NCBI GenBank assembly: GCA_023439185.1
Contig: JAEXOR010000065.1
Location: 124,001-188,000, forward strand
Reading direction: 5' to 3'
DNA from: Bacillota bacterium
GTDB taxonomy: Bacteria > Bacillota > Desulfotomaculia > Desulfotomaculales > Desulfallaceae
DNA length: 64,000 nt
In this document: piece by piece, positions 30,560 through 39,879 of the stretch
Numbering within the stretch: the stretch's first letter is position 1
Layout of the letters: each line of letters opens with the position of its first letter
Made by a program: the position numbers and the translations under genes
The notes under the pieces: generated by a model
Told to the model about the DNA's origin: nothing
The model's input: only the letters and a program-made list of their open reading frames with translations
Databases searched by the model: none

Positions 30560-30853
30560 CTAATTTATGCCGTCGGGACCCCTGGTAAAGTAATGAAGTA
30601 CCCCGGTCAACCGCGCGGCGCCGCAAGGACGCAGACCACCGGCAAATGTGGCCGCGGCAAACCGGATTTTTCCGGCGGGACCAAAAACCGGCGCCTCGCC
30701 TCCGGATAACCTGACGTCGTAAATTGCGTTCAGACAGCCGTCTTTAGCGATTAACCAACCGGCCAGTTTTCGTTTCCCGGTCGCCAGCCGGCGCAAGGGA
30801 ATTATGGTGCTGATGTTAAAGGGTTTTTCCCGTACCCACGGCATCCAGTGCAT
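30560..30853 (-). CDS. Hypothetical protein
   Basis: A 97-aa protein; ATG 30853 follows AGGAGG by 6 bases, strong evidence that it is translated. The sequence (MHWMPWVREKPFNISTIIPL, GWLIAKDGCLNAIYDVRLSG, GVLHYFTRGPDGIN) shows no known motif. It is just upstream of the SpoIID-like gene, with 26 bases between, so probably in one operon. Confidence 0.6.
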   Translation of the reverse strand: MHWMPWVREKPFNISTIIPLRRLATGKRKLAGWLIAKDGCLNAIYDVRLSGGEAPVFGPAGKIRFAAATFAGGLRPCGAARLTGVLHYFTRGPDGIN

Positions 30854-31035
30854 AACCGCCCTCCTATCCATTTATTGTAAATATTATCATATCAGCGCAA
30901 ATGCCGCCAGAGGCAATTATGGCTCCTATAAATAATTTAGGCGCCTCAAGCGCCCAAATACTACCAATTACAACCAATTGCATTTTATAATAACAAATCC
31001 TATACCCGTGTCTTTTTCCCCATTCTGACTCCTGA
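30854..31035. other. Intergenic stretch with repeat fragment
   Basis: 180 bp without a gene. It contains ATTCTGACTCCT (31022-31033), a copy of a 12-bp motif found also at 45712 and 48261 in the other orientation. Confidence 0.4.
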
Positions 31036-31058
31036 AAATAAAAAAGGCCCCTCCCCGG
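31036..31058 (-). terminator. Terminator after rqcP
   Basis: GGCCCC / GGGACC stem around 31043-31059; on the minus strand followed by TTTTTTA. Confidence 0.65.
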
Positions 31059-31063
31059 GACCG

Positions 31064-31330
31064 TTAGTCATCAATTTCCACCTTACTACTTTCGAGCAAT
31101 TCATATAATTCTGCCGACATCTTGGCCGGCACAGTTTCCCTTATTTCTATTATCTTCAGTTTCAGCAACCGCTGCCCCAATAAAATTTCCAACACGTCTC
31201 CAGGTTGGACAACGGTTCCGGCCTTCGCAACCCGATCGTTAACCTTGATCTGTTTGCGATCACATATTTCCTTGGCCAGCGTACGCCTTTTGATAATTCG
31301 GGAAACCTTTAAAAATTTATCTAGTCTCAA
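31064..31330 (-). CDS. rqcP: S4-domain ribosome quality-control protein
   Basis: An 88-aa S4-domain protein (YabO/RqcP): MRLDKFLKVSRIIKRRTLAK, KQIKVNDRVAKAGTVVQPGD. It binds stalled large subunits with RqcH during alanine tailing. It starts at TTG with no clear ribosome binding site. Its place between hup and the yabP-yabQ genes matches Bacillus. Confidence 0.93.
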   Translation of the reverse strand: MRLDKFLKVSRIIKRRTLAKEICDRKQIKVNDRVAKAGTVVQPGDVLEILLGQRLLKLKIIEIRETVPAKMSAELYELLESSKVEIDD

Positions 31331-31360
31331 TATATACTATCTTCTTGCCTTCAGACCGGA

Positions 31361-31633
31361 CTAGGAGACCGCGTCGCGCAGAGCCTTACCGGCTTTGAAA
31401 ACGGGGACCTTGGCGGCGGCGATATTAATTTCCTCACCGGTCTGCGGATTGCGGCCCTTGCGGGCAGCCCTGGCCCGAATTTCAAAGGTTCCGAAACCAA
31501 CCAATTGGACTTTGTCGCCGCCAGCGAGAGCACTCTCAACCGTTGTCAACAGCGCTGCTACAGCTTTTTCCGCATCCTTCTTGGTTAATTCGGCTTTCTC
31601 AGCCACACTGGCAATAAGTTCTGCCTTGTTCAT
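31361..31633 (-). CDS. hup: HU-family DNA-binding protein
   Basis: A 90-aa histone-like protein: MNKAELIASVAEKAELTKKD, then VGFGTFEIRARAARKGRNPQ and TGEEINIAAAKVPVFKAGKA, the beta arm and its end. It compacts and bends DNA as a dimer. ATG 31633 has GGGGGGT just upstream. Confidence 0.96.
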   Translation of the reverse strand: MNKAELIASVAEKAELTKKDAEKAVAALLTTVESALAGGDKVQLVGFGTFEIRARAARKGRNPQTGEEINIAAAKVPVFKAGKALRDAVS

Positions 31634-31734
31634 AAGTACCCCCCTCAATAAAGTTTACAGGTAACATAGACTTTACTATTCGCTGTTTTTCAAGGAGTTC
31701 CTTCTTTATAGGAAAAATTTTCTGCATTTTTTCA

Positions 31735-33210
31735 TCAATTTTCTTCCTTTTTAGCCTGCTCCCATAAAAAGTCCATTTCCTCCAGAGTCATTTCACTTAA
31801 CTCACGCCCTTTTTCGGCGGCTTTACGCTCAATATATCTGAACCGGCGATGGAATTTGCCGTTAGTTGTTGTCAGGGCAAGCTCTGGATCAATCCTGAGC
31901 AGCCTGGCCACGTTTACCACGGCGAAAAGGATATCCCCCGTTTCCTGTTTGAGGCTTTCCCGGTTTCCGCTTTGCAAAGCTTCCTTCCATTCGTTTAATT
32001 CCTCTTCAAGCTTCACCAGGGCTCCCTGATAATCGGGCCAGTCGAAGCCGGTGTTCGCGGCTCTGGCCTGTATTTTATATGCGTGCAGCAGGGCCGGCAG
32101 CCCACGGGGTACCCCGTCCAGTATGGAGCGGTTTTGCCCGGCATCACCGCCTCTTTCAGTTTGCTTGATTTTATCCCAGGTGGTGCGGACCTCAGCGCTG
32201 TTTTCCAAATGCAGGTCGCCGAAAACGTGCGGATGGCGGCGCACCATCTTGCGGCTTACCTCCGAAACCACGTCGTTAACGTCAAAATACCCGCGTTCAC
32301 TGGCTATCCGGGCGTGAAACACTATTTGTAATAATAAGTCTCCCAATTCTTCACATAATTTATACATATCTTCCTGCTGGATCGTTTCCAGCACTTCGTA
32401 CGCTTCCTCAATCAGATAGCGGGTCAGGGTATGGTGATCCTGTTCCCGGTCCCAGGGGCATCCGTTGTCGCTCCTCAGTCTGGCCATGATGCCCACCAGT
32501 TCGTCCAGGGGGTACCGGCATTCCTTCCGGGCTCCCGTTACCGGAGGCAGATACAGACTGGTAAGGTGGTCAACCCAGTCAACCCGGTCGATATTATAGA
32601 GGGGCATTGTCTCGGCCCTTTCCGCGCCGGGGACGCCCGCGGCCTGCACCAGCGTTACCACGTGTTCGGCGGGATACAGTTCCAGCAGGGCCAGCTTAAT
32701 GTCCCCCGCCGTCAGCCGGCTGTACACCTGGACCACTATCGCCCCCACCGATGGATTAAGCGGCTGTTCGTCCAGGCGCAGCCCGTCCGCTATCTGTATC
32801 CCCCTGACCGGGTCAATGTGCAATGCGGCGTAAACCGCGTCCAAGAAGCTCATCGCCGGTACGATTTCCACCTCTATGCCCAGCCCGGCAGCTTCCCCAA
32901 TAATGGTTTCCACGGCTGTTTCGGCCACCAGCGGGTGACCCGGCACCGCGTATACCACCGGCCCGGTTTTGGCGGCGGCAAGCACGTGGTCCGCCATGGC
33001 CCGGTAGACCTGGTTAAAGTCCGTGCCCGAATCGTAATATGGATCAAAGGATTCAAATTCAATTTGCCGCTCTTTAATCCATTCCACCACCGGGTGCACC
33101 GTGGTGCGCAGAAACAGCTTGTCCGCTTCCCGCAGGATGTTCAGGTTTACCGGCGGTAAGGAATCCTTTCCGCCCGGTCCCAGTCCGACTATGGTGATCT
33201 TTGACGTCAA
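31735..33210 (-). CDS. mazG: MazG nucleotide pyrophosphohydrolase, YabN type
   Basis: A 491-aa two-domain protein. The N-terminal 225 residues are a tetrapyrrole-methylase-like domain (KITIVGLGPGGKDSLPPVNL, YAVPGHPLVAETAV). The C-terminal part holds two MazG modules (LRSDNGCPWDREQDHHTLTR, EEAYEVLETIQQEDMYKLCE then EELGDLLLQIVFHA). It hydrolyses NTPs and dNTPs to monophosphates. It starts at TTG, 8 bases after AGGAGG. Same fusion and place as B. subtilis yabN; spoVB, which normally lies next to it, is not seen. Confidence 0.95.
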   Translation of the reverse strand: MTSKITIVGLGPGGKDSLPPVNLNILREADKLFLRTTVHPVVEWIKERQIEFESFDPYYDSGTDFNQVYRAMADHVLAAAKTGPVVYAVPGHPLVAETAVETIIGEAAGLGIEVEIVPAMSFLDAVYAALHIDPVRGIQIADGLRLDEQPLNPSVGAIVVQVYSRLTAGDIKLALLELYPAEHVVTLVQAAGVPGAERAETMPLYNIDRVDWVDHLTSLYLPPVTGARKECRYPLDELVGIMARLRSDNGCPWDREQDHHTLTRYLIEEAYEVLETIQQEDMYKLCEELGDLLLQIVFHARIASERGYFDVNDVVSEVSRKMVRRHPHVFGDLHLENSAEVRTTWDKIKQTERGGDAGQNRSILDGVPRGLPALLHAYKIQARAANTGFDWPDYQGALVKLEEELNEWKEALQSGNRESLKQETGDILFAVVNVARLLRIDPELALTTTNGKFHRRFRYIERKAAEKGRELSEMTLEEMDFLWEQAKKEEN

Positions 33211-33281
33211 AAAAAACCCTCCTGCGCTGATTAATTTCTACCATCAGGGCTATTATACACCAGGACGCGGGAAAAACGTAA

Positions 33282-33353
33282 GTAGGGGCGACCCTGGCGG
33301 TCGCCCGAAGGAATCAAAAACGAATTTTGGACGCCCCCGAGGGGCGCCCCTAC
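33282..33353. repeat. 72-bp MITE-like inverted-repeat element
   Basis: Ends are GTAGGGGCG (33282-33290) and CGCCCCTAC (33345-33353), with a second inverted block (GGGCGACC/GGTCGCCC) just inside the left end. Partial copies of the end occur at 26959 and 45757. It lies between mazG and spoVT and has no coding potential. Confidence 0.65.
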
Positions 33354-33407
33354 ATTTTCAACAAGGAGACAATCCGCAAAAAAAAAGCGGCCCATGTTAC
33401 AGGCCGT

Positions 33408-33968
33408 CTATTGTTCCATCTGTTTCGCCAGAAATCCGGCCGCTGTTTCGGCCAGTTTCAACTCCAATTCGCCCATGCGCACTTCCGGTTCCCTGGAAGC
33501 CAGCACCACCGCCCCGATGGGGTCGCCTTCGGCGATAATCGGCGCGATTACTTCGGCCGAGTACCGGCACTCGTCCTCATCAGCGGTCAGGCACTCCCGG
33601 CACAACGGGTCAATACCCGGGTTGCTTATCACAACCGCTTTTCTTTCATCCATAACCTTTTCTATTGCAGCTCCAACAGGTTTATTTAAAAACTCCTTTT
33701 TGGATGCTCCGGAAACAGCGATGATGGTGTCCCGGTCGGCGATACAGGCTATGTGGCCCAATGCTTCGTGCAAGGAATCGGCATATTCCTTGGCAAAATC
33801 GCCAAGTTCACCGATGGGGGAATACTTCTTTAAGATAACCTCGCCTTCACGATCAACAAAAATCTCCAGGGGATCGCCTTCGCGAATCCTGAGCGTTCTT
33901 CTTATCTCCTTGGGGATAACCACTCTGCCGAGGTCATCTATACGACGTACTATACCCGTAGCTTTCAT
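33408..33968 (-). CDS. spoVT: Stage V sporulation regulator SpoVT
   Basis: A 186-aa forespore transcription regulator. The N-terminal AbrB domain (GIVRRIDDLGRVVIPKEIRR, TLRIREGDPLEIFVDREGEV) binds DNA as a tetramer; the C-terminal GAF domain covers about residues 60-180. Full family length. It lies between mazG and the foldase/mfd genes, as in Bacillus. Confidence 0.96.
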   Translation of the reverse strand: MKATGIVRRIDDLGRVVIPKEIRRTLRIREGDPLEIFVDREGEVILKKYSPIGELGDFAKEYADSLHEALGHIACIADRDTIIAVSGASKKEFLNKPVGAAIEKVMDERKAVVISNPGIDPLCRECLTADEDECRYSAEVIAPIIAEGDPIGAVVLASREPEVRMGELELKLAETAAGFLAKQMEQ

Positions 33969-34091
33969 GGGCCGCCCTTTCCCTCCTTTGCAAGAAGATA
34001 ATTGCGGTTAATCTTTCATAGTTATTATATAACCGGAGGAAGGGAATTATTCATTTTTTTCCAATGGTGTTAATAAATATTTAGCTGAATA

Positions 34092-35093
34092 TTAGCTTTC
34101 AGATTCCGCCTTGTCGGCCAGTTTATTCACTATTTCAGCCTTTTCACGGAGTTCTTCCATGTAAGATGTCATTTTAGCCATCATTTTTTCTTCCAGCAGG
34201 CCGGCGGAAATGCTGTCCTTAACCTCGGCGAAACTCGCCTGAGTGGCCGGGATCACGTCGTCCAGCCTCATAACGTGGTAACCAAAATCGGTTCTGACTG
34301 GTTCAGTGGTAATTTCCCCTTTATTCAGTTTGAAGGCGGCGTCTTCAAATTCCTGCACAAAACCGCTGCCCAGGCTGAAAGGCGGGTATTGGCCGCCATT
34401 CTCCTTGCTGCCCGGATCGTCGCTGTACTCCTTGGCCAGTTCGCCAAAGTCAGCTCCCGAGTTCAGCTTGTCCACAACTTGCAAAGCCAGCACCTTGGCG
34501 TCGGATTCGGAGCGGTTTTTGCCGTTTGAATGATCACCGGTACCGATTAAAATGTGGCTGACCTGGCGCTGTTCAACCTGGCTGTATTGCTCTTTGTTAT
34601 CGTCATAATAGGTCTGCATTTCTTCCTCGGTGGGTTCGGGCACGTCGGCGGTTATTTTCTCCTGCAGCTTAACCCAGGCCTGTTGCTGTTTAATTAATTC
34701 TTTTAGTTTGGGCTCGTTTAACCCGTAAGAGGCCAGGTATTTTTTATATTCGCCTTCGGAGCCAAGCTGTTCCTTGATGCCCGCCAGCTCGTCCTCAATT
34801 TCTTTATCCGTGGGCATCAGTTTCAGGCGTTCCGCTTCCTGCATCACCAGTTCCTGGTCAATCATCTGCGCCAGTACATCTTTTTTAAGCATTTGCTCAT
34901 ACTCTTTACCCTGGTCGCCCTCGAAGCTAAACCCCTGCTGTTCCAGGTTTGTTTTTACGGCCGCCACTTCTTCATCCAACTGCTGGGCGGTGATGCTCTT
35001 GCCGTTCACCGTTGCCACCGTGCCGGAGCCGCAGCCCCAAAGCAAAACAAGGCTTAACAGAAGCGCTGCCAACAATATGGTCCTTTTGCGCAT
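34092..35093 (-). CDS. PrsA/SurA-type peptidyl-prolyl isomerase lipoprotein
   Basis: A 333-aa lipoprotein foldase. Signal peptide TILLAALLLSLVLLWGCGSG with lipobox Cys near residue 20. SurA-like N-terminal helical region, then a parvulin PpiC domain near residues 170-275 (RQVSHILIGTGDHSNGKNRS, ADFGELAKEYSDDPGSKENG, TDFGYHVMRLDD). It helps fold secreted proteins outside the membrane. ATG 35093 has AGGAG 6 bases upstream. Confidence 0.9.
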   Translation of the reverse strand: MRKRTILLAALLLSLVLLWGCGSGTVATVNGKSITAQQLDEEVAAVKTNLEQQGFSFEGDQGKEYEQMLKKDVLAQMIDQELVMQEAERLKLMPTDKEIEDELAGIKEQLGSEGEYKKYLASYGLNEPKLKELIKQQQAWVKLQEKITADVPEPTEEEMQTYYDDNKEQYSQVEQRQVSHILIGTGDHSNGKNRSESDAKVLALQVVDKLNSGADFGELAKEYSDDPGSKENGGQYPPFSLGSGFVQEFEDAAFKLNKGEITTEPVRTDFGYHVMRLDDVIPATQASFAEVKDSISAGLLEEKMMAKMTSYMEELREKAEIVNKLADKAESES

Positions 35094-35255
35094 CACAATC
35101 TCCTCCCCAGTAATAATGCCACCCTCGGGCGGCACCAATTCATTCAATTATATAGCAAACAGAAGTCGGCGGCAACAGCCTGCGTCAATTTCCCATAATT
35201 GTCCGACATCCTACGTCAAGCTTCCGACGTCCAACGCCTGACGCCCGACGTCCAT
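35094..35255. other. Intergenic stretch
   Basis: 160 bp. 35205-35255 repeats CGACGTCC-like segments (ACGTC four times), possibly a decayed short tandem repeat. No gene seen. Confidence 0.35.
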
Positions 35256-38200
35256 CTACCCGGCCATGCTCTGCAGAAAACGTTCCAGTTCCCTGAGCTG
35301 CTCATCGGGACTGCGCCCTGCTTCCCGGAACTTGAACCGGATCTCGAAATCACTTTCCGTGTTGCTGAATTTGACCCGGTGCCGGTAACGTTCCCCTACT
35401 GCCACCAATCTTTCACCGGTAAGATTGTGATTGCCCGCGAATAACAGCCGGTAAAAACCGCTTTGCCTGCTGATTGATTTAATTTTAAGCCGTCCGGCCA
35501 TAACCCTGATCCGGGCCACCCGCAACAGGTTGAGCACCGGCGCCGGCAGGTCGCCGAAGCGGTCCACCAATTCTTCCTCCAACTCCGGCACGTCGTCTTC
35601 CCGCCGCAGGGAAGCAATCCGCCGGTAAAGCTCGACCTTTTGGTTGGCATCGGTGATGTAATCCGCAGGGATGTATGCTTCCACCGGCAATTCCACCACG
35701 GTGTCCACCAACTGCTCCACCTTCTGCCCCCGGGCCTCCTGAACGGCTTCCTCCAGCAGCCGGCAATACATATCAAAGCCGACGGCGGCAATATGACCGT
35801 GCTGTTCGGCGCCGAGCAAATTACCGGCGCCCCTGATCTCCAGATCCCGCATGGCGATTTTATAGCCCGAGCCGAATTCGGTGAATTCGCGGATGGCCGC
35901 CATTCTCTTTTCCGCCACCTCGTTAATTACCCGGTCCTTACGGAAGGTAAGGTAAGCATAAGCCAGGCGGTTGGCCCGGCCCACCCGGCCCCTGAGCTGG
36001 TAAAGCTGGGCCAGGCCAAAGTTATTGGCTTCCTTGACAATCAGTGTGTTAACGTTTGGAATATCCAGGCCGCTCTCAATAATGGTGGTGCAAACCAGAA
36101 TATCATAAGCGCCGTCAATAAAGTCCAGCATAATTTGCTCCAGCGCCTCTTCGCGCATTTGCCCGTGGGCGGTGATCACGCGGGCTTCCGGCGCCAGGGA
36201 CTTGATCCAACTGGCTACGCGGTCCAGATCGGCCACCCGGTTGTGCACGAAGTACACCTGCCCGTCCCGGTTCAATTCCCGGCGGATGGCTTCCCTGATT
36301 AACACCGGGTCCTCCTCCAGCACGTAAGTCTGCACCGGAAAGCGGTTTTCCGGCGGAGTTTCCAGCAGGCTGGTATCCCGCACGCCCACCAGGGACATAT
36401 GCAGGGTACGGGGGATGGGCGTGGCTGTCAGGGTCAGCACATCCACGGTTTTGCGCAATTGCTTGAGCTTTTCCTTATGCGACACCCCGAAACGCTGTTC
36501 TTCGTCCACCACCACCAGGCCCAGGTCTTTGAAGGAGATATCTTCCTGCACCAGCCGGTGGGTGCCGATGACAATATCAATTTGGCCCGCCGCCAGACCG
36601 GTGACTATCTGGCGCTGTTCGCGGTGGGTGCGAAACCGGCTGAGCATCTCCACCTGCACCGGGTAGCGTGAAAAACGTTCCCGGAAGGTATTATAATGCT
36701 GCTGCGCCAGGATGGTTGTGGGCACCAGCACCGCCACCTGCTTGCCTTCCATTACCGATTTGAAGGCCGCCCTGAGGGCCACCTCGGTTTTTCCGTAACC
36801 CACGTCGCCGCACAGCAGCCGGTCCATGGTGCGCGGGCTCTCCATATCCCGCTTAACCTCGGTGATGGCTTTGGTCTGATCCGCCGTTTCCTCGTAGGGG
36901 AAGCTGTCCTCGAATTCCCGCTGCCACACCGTATCCGGGCCGTAAGTATACCCCTGGATGGTTTCCCGGGCGGCGTACAGTTCCAACAAATCCTGGGCGA
37001 TGTCCCTTACCGCTTCCCTTACCCGGTTTTTTACCCTGGTCCATTCGGCGCCGCCCAGCTTGGACAGCCTGGGCGCGTCGGCTTCGGCGCCCAAATACTT
37101 TTGCAGCAAACCCACCTGGTCGGTGGGCACATACAGTTTATCTTCACCGGCGTATTTTATCAACAGGTATTCTTTGCGGATATCGCCGATATCCAGCGGC
37201 ACAATCCCCTGGTAGCGACCGATGCCATGATTGACGTGCACAACATAATCACCGGTTTTTAAGTCGGTAAAGGGCTCCAGCCGGCTCTCGCTTTCCCGCT
37301 GCTGTTCCCGCCGCCTGCGCTTGCGCTGGCCGAAAATTTCACCCTCGGTAATAACCACCAGCCGGGCGTTGACCAGCTCGAAACCGCCGGACAGGTGCCC
37401 GTGGGCGATAACCACGTTGCCCGCCTGCACCTCCCGGTCCAGGGATGAAATGTAATACAGGTCCACCTTTTCGTCCCGCAGGGTGTCCAGAAGATGGCTG
37501 CCCCGGTCCTTGCCGGTTACCAGCAGTACCACCGCGTTACCATTCCGCCGCCAGTTTCTGATTTCCCCGGCCAGCATATCGGTACGCCCCATGAAGCTGT
37601 GCATGGACTTGGCCGTAAAGTTGATAATGTTTTGCGGCCGGATAAAGGGCGCCTGCCGGGGCAGTAAGGAGAAATACACCGCCCGCCTGGCGGACACACC
37701 GCCGATAAAGTCGTCCCATTCCATGTAACCCTTCATCTGTCCCGGCAGCACCTTGCCGCCGCCCAGGAGATCGGCATAGGTTTCGGTCCGCTCCCTTTGG
37801 ATGCTCTGGACAATTTCGCGGATCTTGCCGGGCTCGTAAAGAAAAACCGGCGCCGTCCCGGGCAGGTAATCCAACAGACCAACCGGGCGGGGGTAAAAAT
37901 AAGGTATAAACAGCTCCAAGCCCGGAAAATAGACCCCGTCGTTAAGCATGTCGGTCAGACGACCGAAATGTTCTTCAAAAAACCGCAGTGCCGCCGGGTC
38001 ACCGGCCCTGGACAGTTTACGCTGCTGAATCCGGTATTCCGCCCTGACCGCTCCCCGGCCCAACGGCCACGTCTCCCCGGAGACCACAAATTCGCGGGCG
38101 GGGAATATGGTCAGCCGGCTAAGTTTATCGCCGGAACGCTGGGAACCGACCTCGAAGTTGCGTATGGAGTCCACTTCATCGTCGAAAAACTCCAACCGCA

Positions 38201-38786
38201 CGGGCATATCCTTGGTCGGCGGATATATATCCACAATACCGCCCCTGGTGCTGAAATGCCCGGGGCTTTCCACCAGGTCCACCCGTTCAAAACCCATGGC
38301 CACCAGACGGCCGGCCAGGTCACCGGGATCAAACCGGTCCCCCACAGCCAGTTCAATTTTCATGGCGGCAAAAACTTCGGGGGGGCTGAGCCTGCGCAGC
38401 AGCGCCTCCACCGGCGCCACGACAACAACCGGTTTCTCTGCCGGGGAAGAAGTGCAAAAGCTTTCCAGCACCCTTAAACGGCCGGATAACACTTCTTTAC
38501 CGTGGGCCAGCACGTGGTAAGGCAGCAGCTCATACACCGGAAACTGTTCGATTCGCGCCCCGGGCAGCAGCGACGCCAGATCATCGTACACCTGGCCGGC
38601 CTCCGCCTCACCCGCCGTGATCACCAGGGCCGCGGAAAAGGTTTGCTCCGCCAGCGCGGCCACCAGCAGGTTGCGCTGGGCTCCGGTCAAACCGAAGACC
38701 TGCTGCTGGCGACAGCCTGTATCAAAGGCTTTGACCAGGCTTGAGTATTCTGCCGTATTGCTGATATTTTTTAGTAACCCTCGCAT
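35256..38786 (-). CDS. mfd: Transcription-repair coupling factor
   Basis: A 1176-aa ATPase that removes stalled RNA polymerase and recruits UvrA. UvrB-like N-terminal module; RNA-polymerase-interacting domain near residue 500 (LKTGDYVVHVNHGIGRYQGI); RecG-like helicase with Walker A CGDVGYGKTEVALRAAF near 650, DEEQ in VVVDEEQRFGV, and TATPIPRTLHMSL. C-terminal TRCF domain (VDTVVELPVEAYIPADYI). Full length and intact. Confidence 0.97.
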   Translation of the reverse strand: MRGLLKNISNTAEYSSLVKAFDTGCRQQQVFGLTGAQRNLLVAALAEQTFSAALVITAGEAEAGQVYDDLASLLPGARIEQFPVYELLPYHVLAHGKEVLSGRLRVLESFCTSSPAEKPVVVVAPVEALLRRLSPPEVFAAMKIELAVGDRFDPGDLAGRLVAMGFERVDLVESPGHFSTRGGIVDIYPPTKDMPVRLEFFDDEVDSIRNFEVGSQRSGDKLSRLTIFPAREFVVSGETWPLGRGAVRAEYRIQQRKLSRAGDPAALRFFEEHFGRLTDMLNDGVYFPGLELFIPYFYPRPVGLLDYLPGTAPVFLYEPGKIREIVQSIQRERTETYADLLGGGKVLPGQMKGYMEWDDFIGGVSARRAVYFSLLPRQAPFIRPQNIINFTAKSMHSFMGRTDMLAGEIRNWRRNGNAVVLLVTGKDRGSHLLDTLRDEKVDLYYISSLDREVQAGNVVIAHGHLSGGFELVNARLVVITEGEIFGQRKRRRREQQRESESRLEPFTDLKTGDYVVHVNHGIGRYQGIVPLDIGDIRKEYLLIKYAGEDKLYVPTDQVGLLQKYLGAEADAPRLSKLGGAEWTRVKNRVREAVRDIAQDLLELYAARETIQGYTYGPDTVWQREFEDSFPYEETADQTKAITEVKRDMESPRTMDRLLCGDVGYGKTEVALRAAFKSVMEGKQVAVLVPTTILAQQHYNTFRERFSRYPVQVEMLSRFRTHREQRQIVTGLAAGQIDIVIGTHRLVQEDISFKDLGLVVVDEEQRFGVSHKEKLKQLRKTVDVLTLTATPIPRTLHMSLVGVRDTSLLETPPENRFPVQTYVLEEDPVLIREAIRRELNRDGQVYFVHNRVADLDRVASWIKSLAPEARVITAHGQMREEALEQIMLDFIDGAYDILVCTTIIESGLDIPNVNTLIVKEANNFGLAQLYQLRGRVGRANRLAYAYLTFRKDRVINEVAEKRMAAIREFTEFGSGYKIAMRDLEIRGAGNLLGAEQHGHIAAVGFDMYCRLLEEAVQEARGQKVEQLVDTVVELPVEAYIPADYITDANQKVELYRRIASLRREDDVPELEEELVDRFGDLPAPVLNLLRVARIRVMAGRLKIKSISRQSGFYRLLFAGNHNLTGERLVAVGERYRHRVKFSNTESDFEIRFKFREAGRSPDEQLRELERFLQSMAG

Positions 38787-38836
38787 TAATATCCCGCCGC
38801 CCCTACTAACTGCTGATTTCTAAAAAAAAGACATCA

Positions 38837-38872
38837 CAAAAAGAGCTTTAGCTTGTCACAGGCTAAAGCTCT
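38837..38872 (-). terminator. Terminator after fin
   Basis: Arms AGAGCTTTAGC (38842-38852) and GCTAAAGCTCT (38862-38872); followed on the minus strand by TTTTTG. Confidence 0.85.
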
Positions 38873-38888
38873 GTTTTAATAATTCCGC

Positions 38889-39146
38889 TTAGTGTAACCT
38901 GTATGGCTGTACAATTCCATCCGCGGAACCGTACATCTCGCTCCGGCAATCGTCACAGATACCGGTAACGTATACATCATTTCCAATTTCAGGTTCATTG
39001 TTCATTATATCCCCGGCCGCATTTTCCGTCAAGTCCATGTATCCTTCCCGGTGGGCGGTTGTTTCCGTAACCTTGTAGATAGTGTCGCAGCAATCGCAAA
39101 TATGGTAAATTCTTTTAGAACGCATTAGTGCAGACATTTCCATCAC
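38889..39146 (-). CDS. fin: Anti-sigma-F factor Fin
   Basis: A protein of 78-85 aa of the Fin (YabK, DUF2757) family. Two zinc knuckles: HICDCCDTIYKV near the start and GICDDCRSEMYG near residue 70. Fin shuts off sigma F so that sigma G can take over in the forespore. Position between mfd and pth is exactly that of B. subtilis fin. Several closely spaced starts (GTG 39146 to ATG 39125) are possible. Confidence 0.88.
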   Translation of the reverse strand: MMEMSALMRSKRIYHICDCCDTIYKVTETTAHREGYMDLTENAAGDIMNNEPEIGNDVYVTGICDDCRSEMYGSADGIVQPYRLH

Positions 39147-39186
39147 CCGGTTATATTATTGACGGCGGGTGCGGGTGTTATACCGT

Positions 39187-39753
39187 TTAAGCGCCGTTAA
39201 ACCGGTTCATGGCGGACTCGGGACCGCTTTCGATGATTTCCCGCAGCACGTCCGGCACCAGGGCCAGGGCTCGTCTAATCGCTTCCTCTTCACCGGGGGC
39301 GGGCCGGTTCAACACCCAGTCCGTAACCTCGGGCCCGTTCGCAGGCGGACGGCCGATTCCCAGGCGAATGCGGACAAAATCGCCGGTACCCAGAATACCG
39401 GCAATTGACGACAGCCCCCGATGTCCCCCGGTACCACCCCGGGTGCGGACCCTTAACCGGCCCGGTTCCAAATCCAGATCGTCATAGATTACCGTCAGGT
39501 CCGCCGGGGTCAGCTTATACCACCGCAGCAAGCCGGATACCGCCTCACCGCTGAGGTTCATGTAGGTCTGCGGCTTGGCCAGCAGCACTTTTTGCCCCTG
39601 GTAGCTGCCCTGACCCACCAGGGCGCGCTGAAAAGAGCGGTCAACCCGTGTTTGCAAATATTCCGCCACCATATCCACCGCCATGAAACCCAGGTTATGC
39701 CGGGTGGCGGCATATCGCGCGCCCGGGTTGCCCAAGCCCACCACCAGTTTCAT
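39187..39753 (-). CDS. pth: Peptidyl-tRNA hydrolase
   Basis: A 188-aa enzyme that frees tRNA from stalled peptidyl-tRNA. Catalytic His in AATRHNLGFMAVDMV; further motifs KLVVGLGNPGARY, PQTYMNLSGEAV, DDLDLEPGRLRVRTRGGTGG and HRGLSSI. ATG 39753 gives the normal family N-terminus; an upstream extension in frame is not conserved. Confidence 0.96.
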   Translation of the reverse strand: MKLVVGLGNPGARYAATRHNLGFMAVDMVAEYLQTRVDRSFQRALVGQGSYQGQKVLLAKPQTYMNLSGEAVSGLLRWYKLTPADLTVIYDDLDLEPGRLRVRTRGGTGGHRGLSSIAGILGTGDFVRIRLGIGRPPANGPEVTDWVLNRPAPGEEEAIRRALALVPDVLREIIESGPESAMNRFNGA

Positions 39754-39817
39754 TTCCCCGGGTTTCGTCTTTGGCGTCCGCTTAAAAAAAAATATGTTCA
39801 CGCACCTCCCCAAACCG

Positions 39818-39850
39818 GCAAACCCCCTCCAAAACAAGGAGGGGGTTTGC
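39818..39850 (-). terminator. Hairpin between ctc and pth
   Basis: Perfect arms GCAAACCCCCTCC (39818-39830) and its complement (39838-39850). No strong T run follows, so it may attenuate rather than end transcription. Confidence 0.6.
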
Positions 39851-39879
39851 AATTCAGTGACGGATAATCAGTATCCGGC

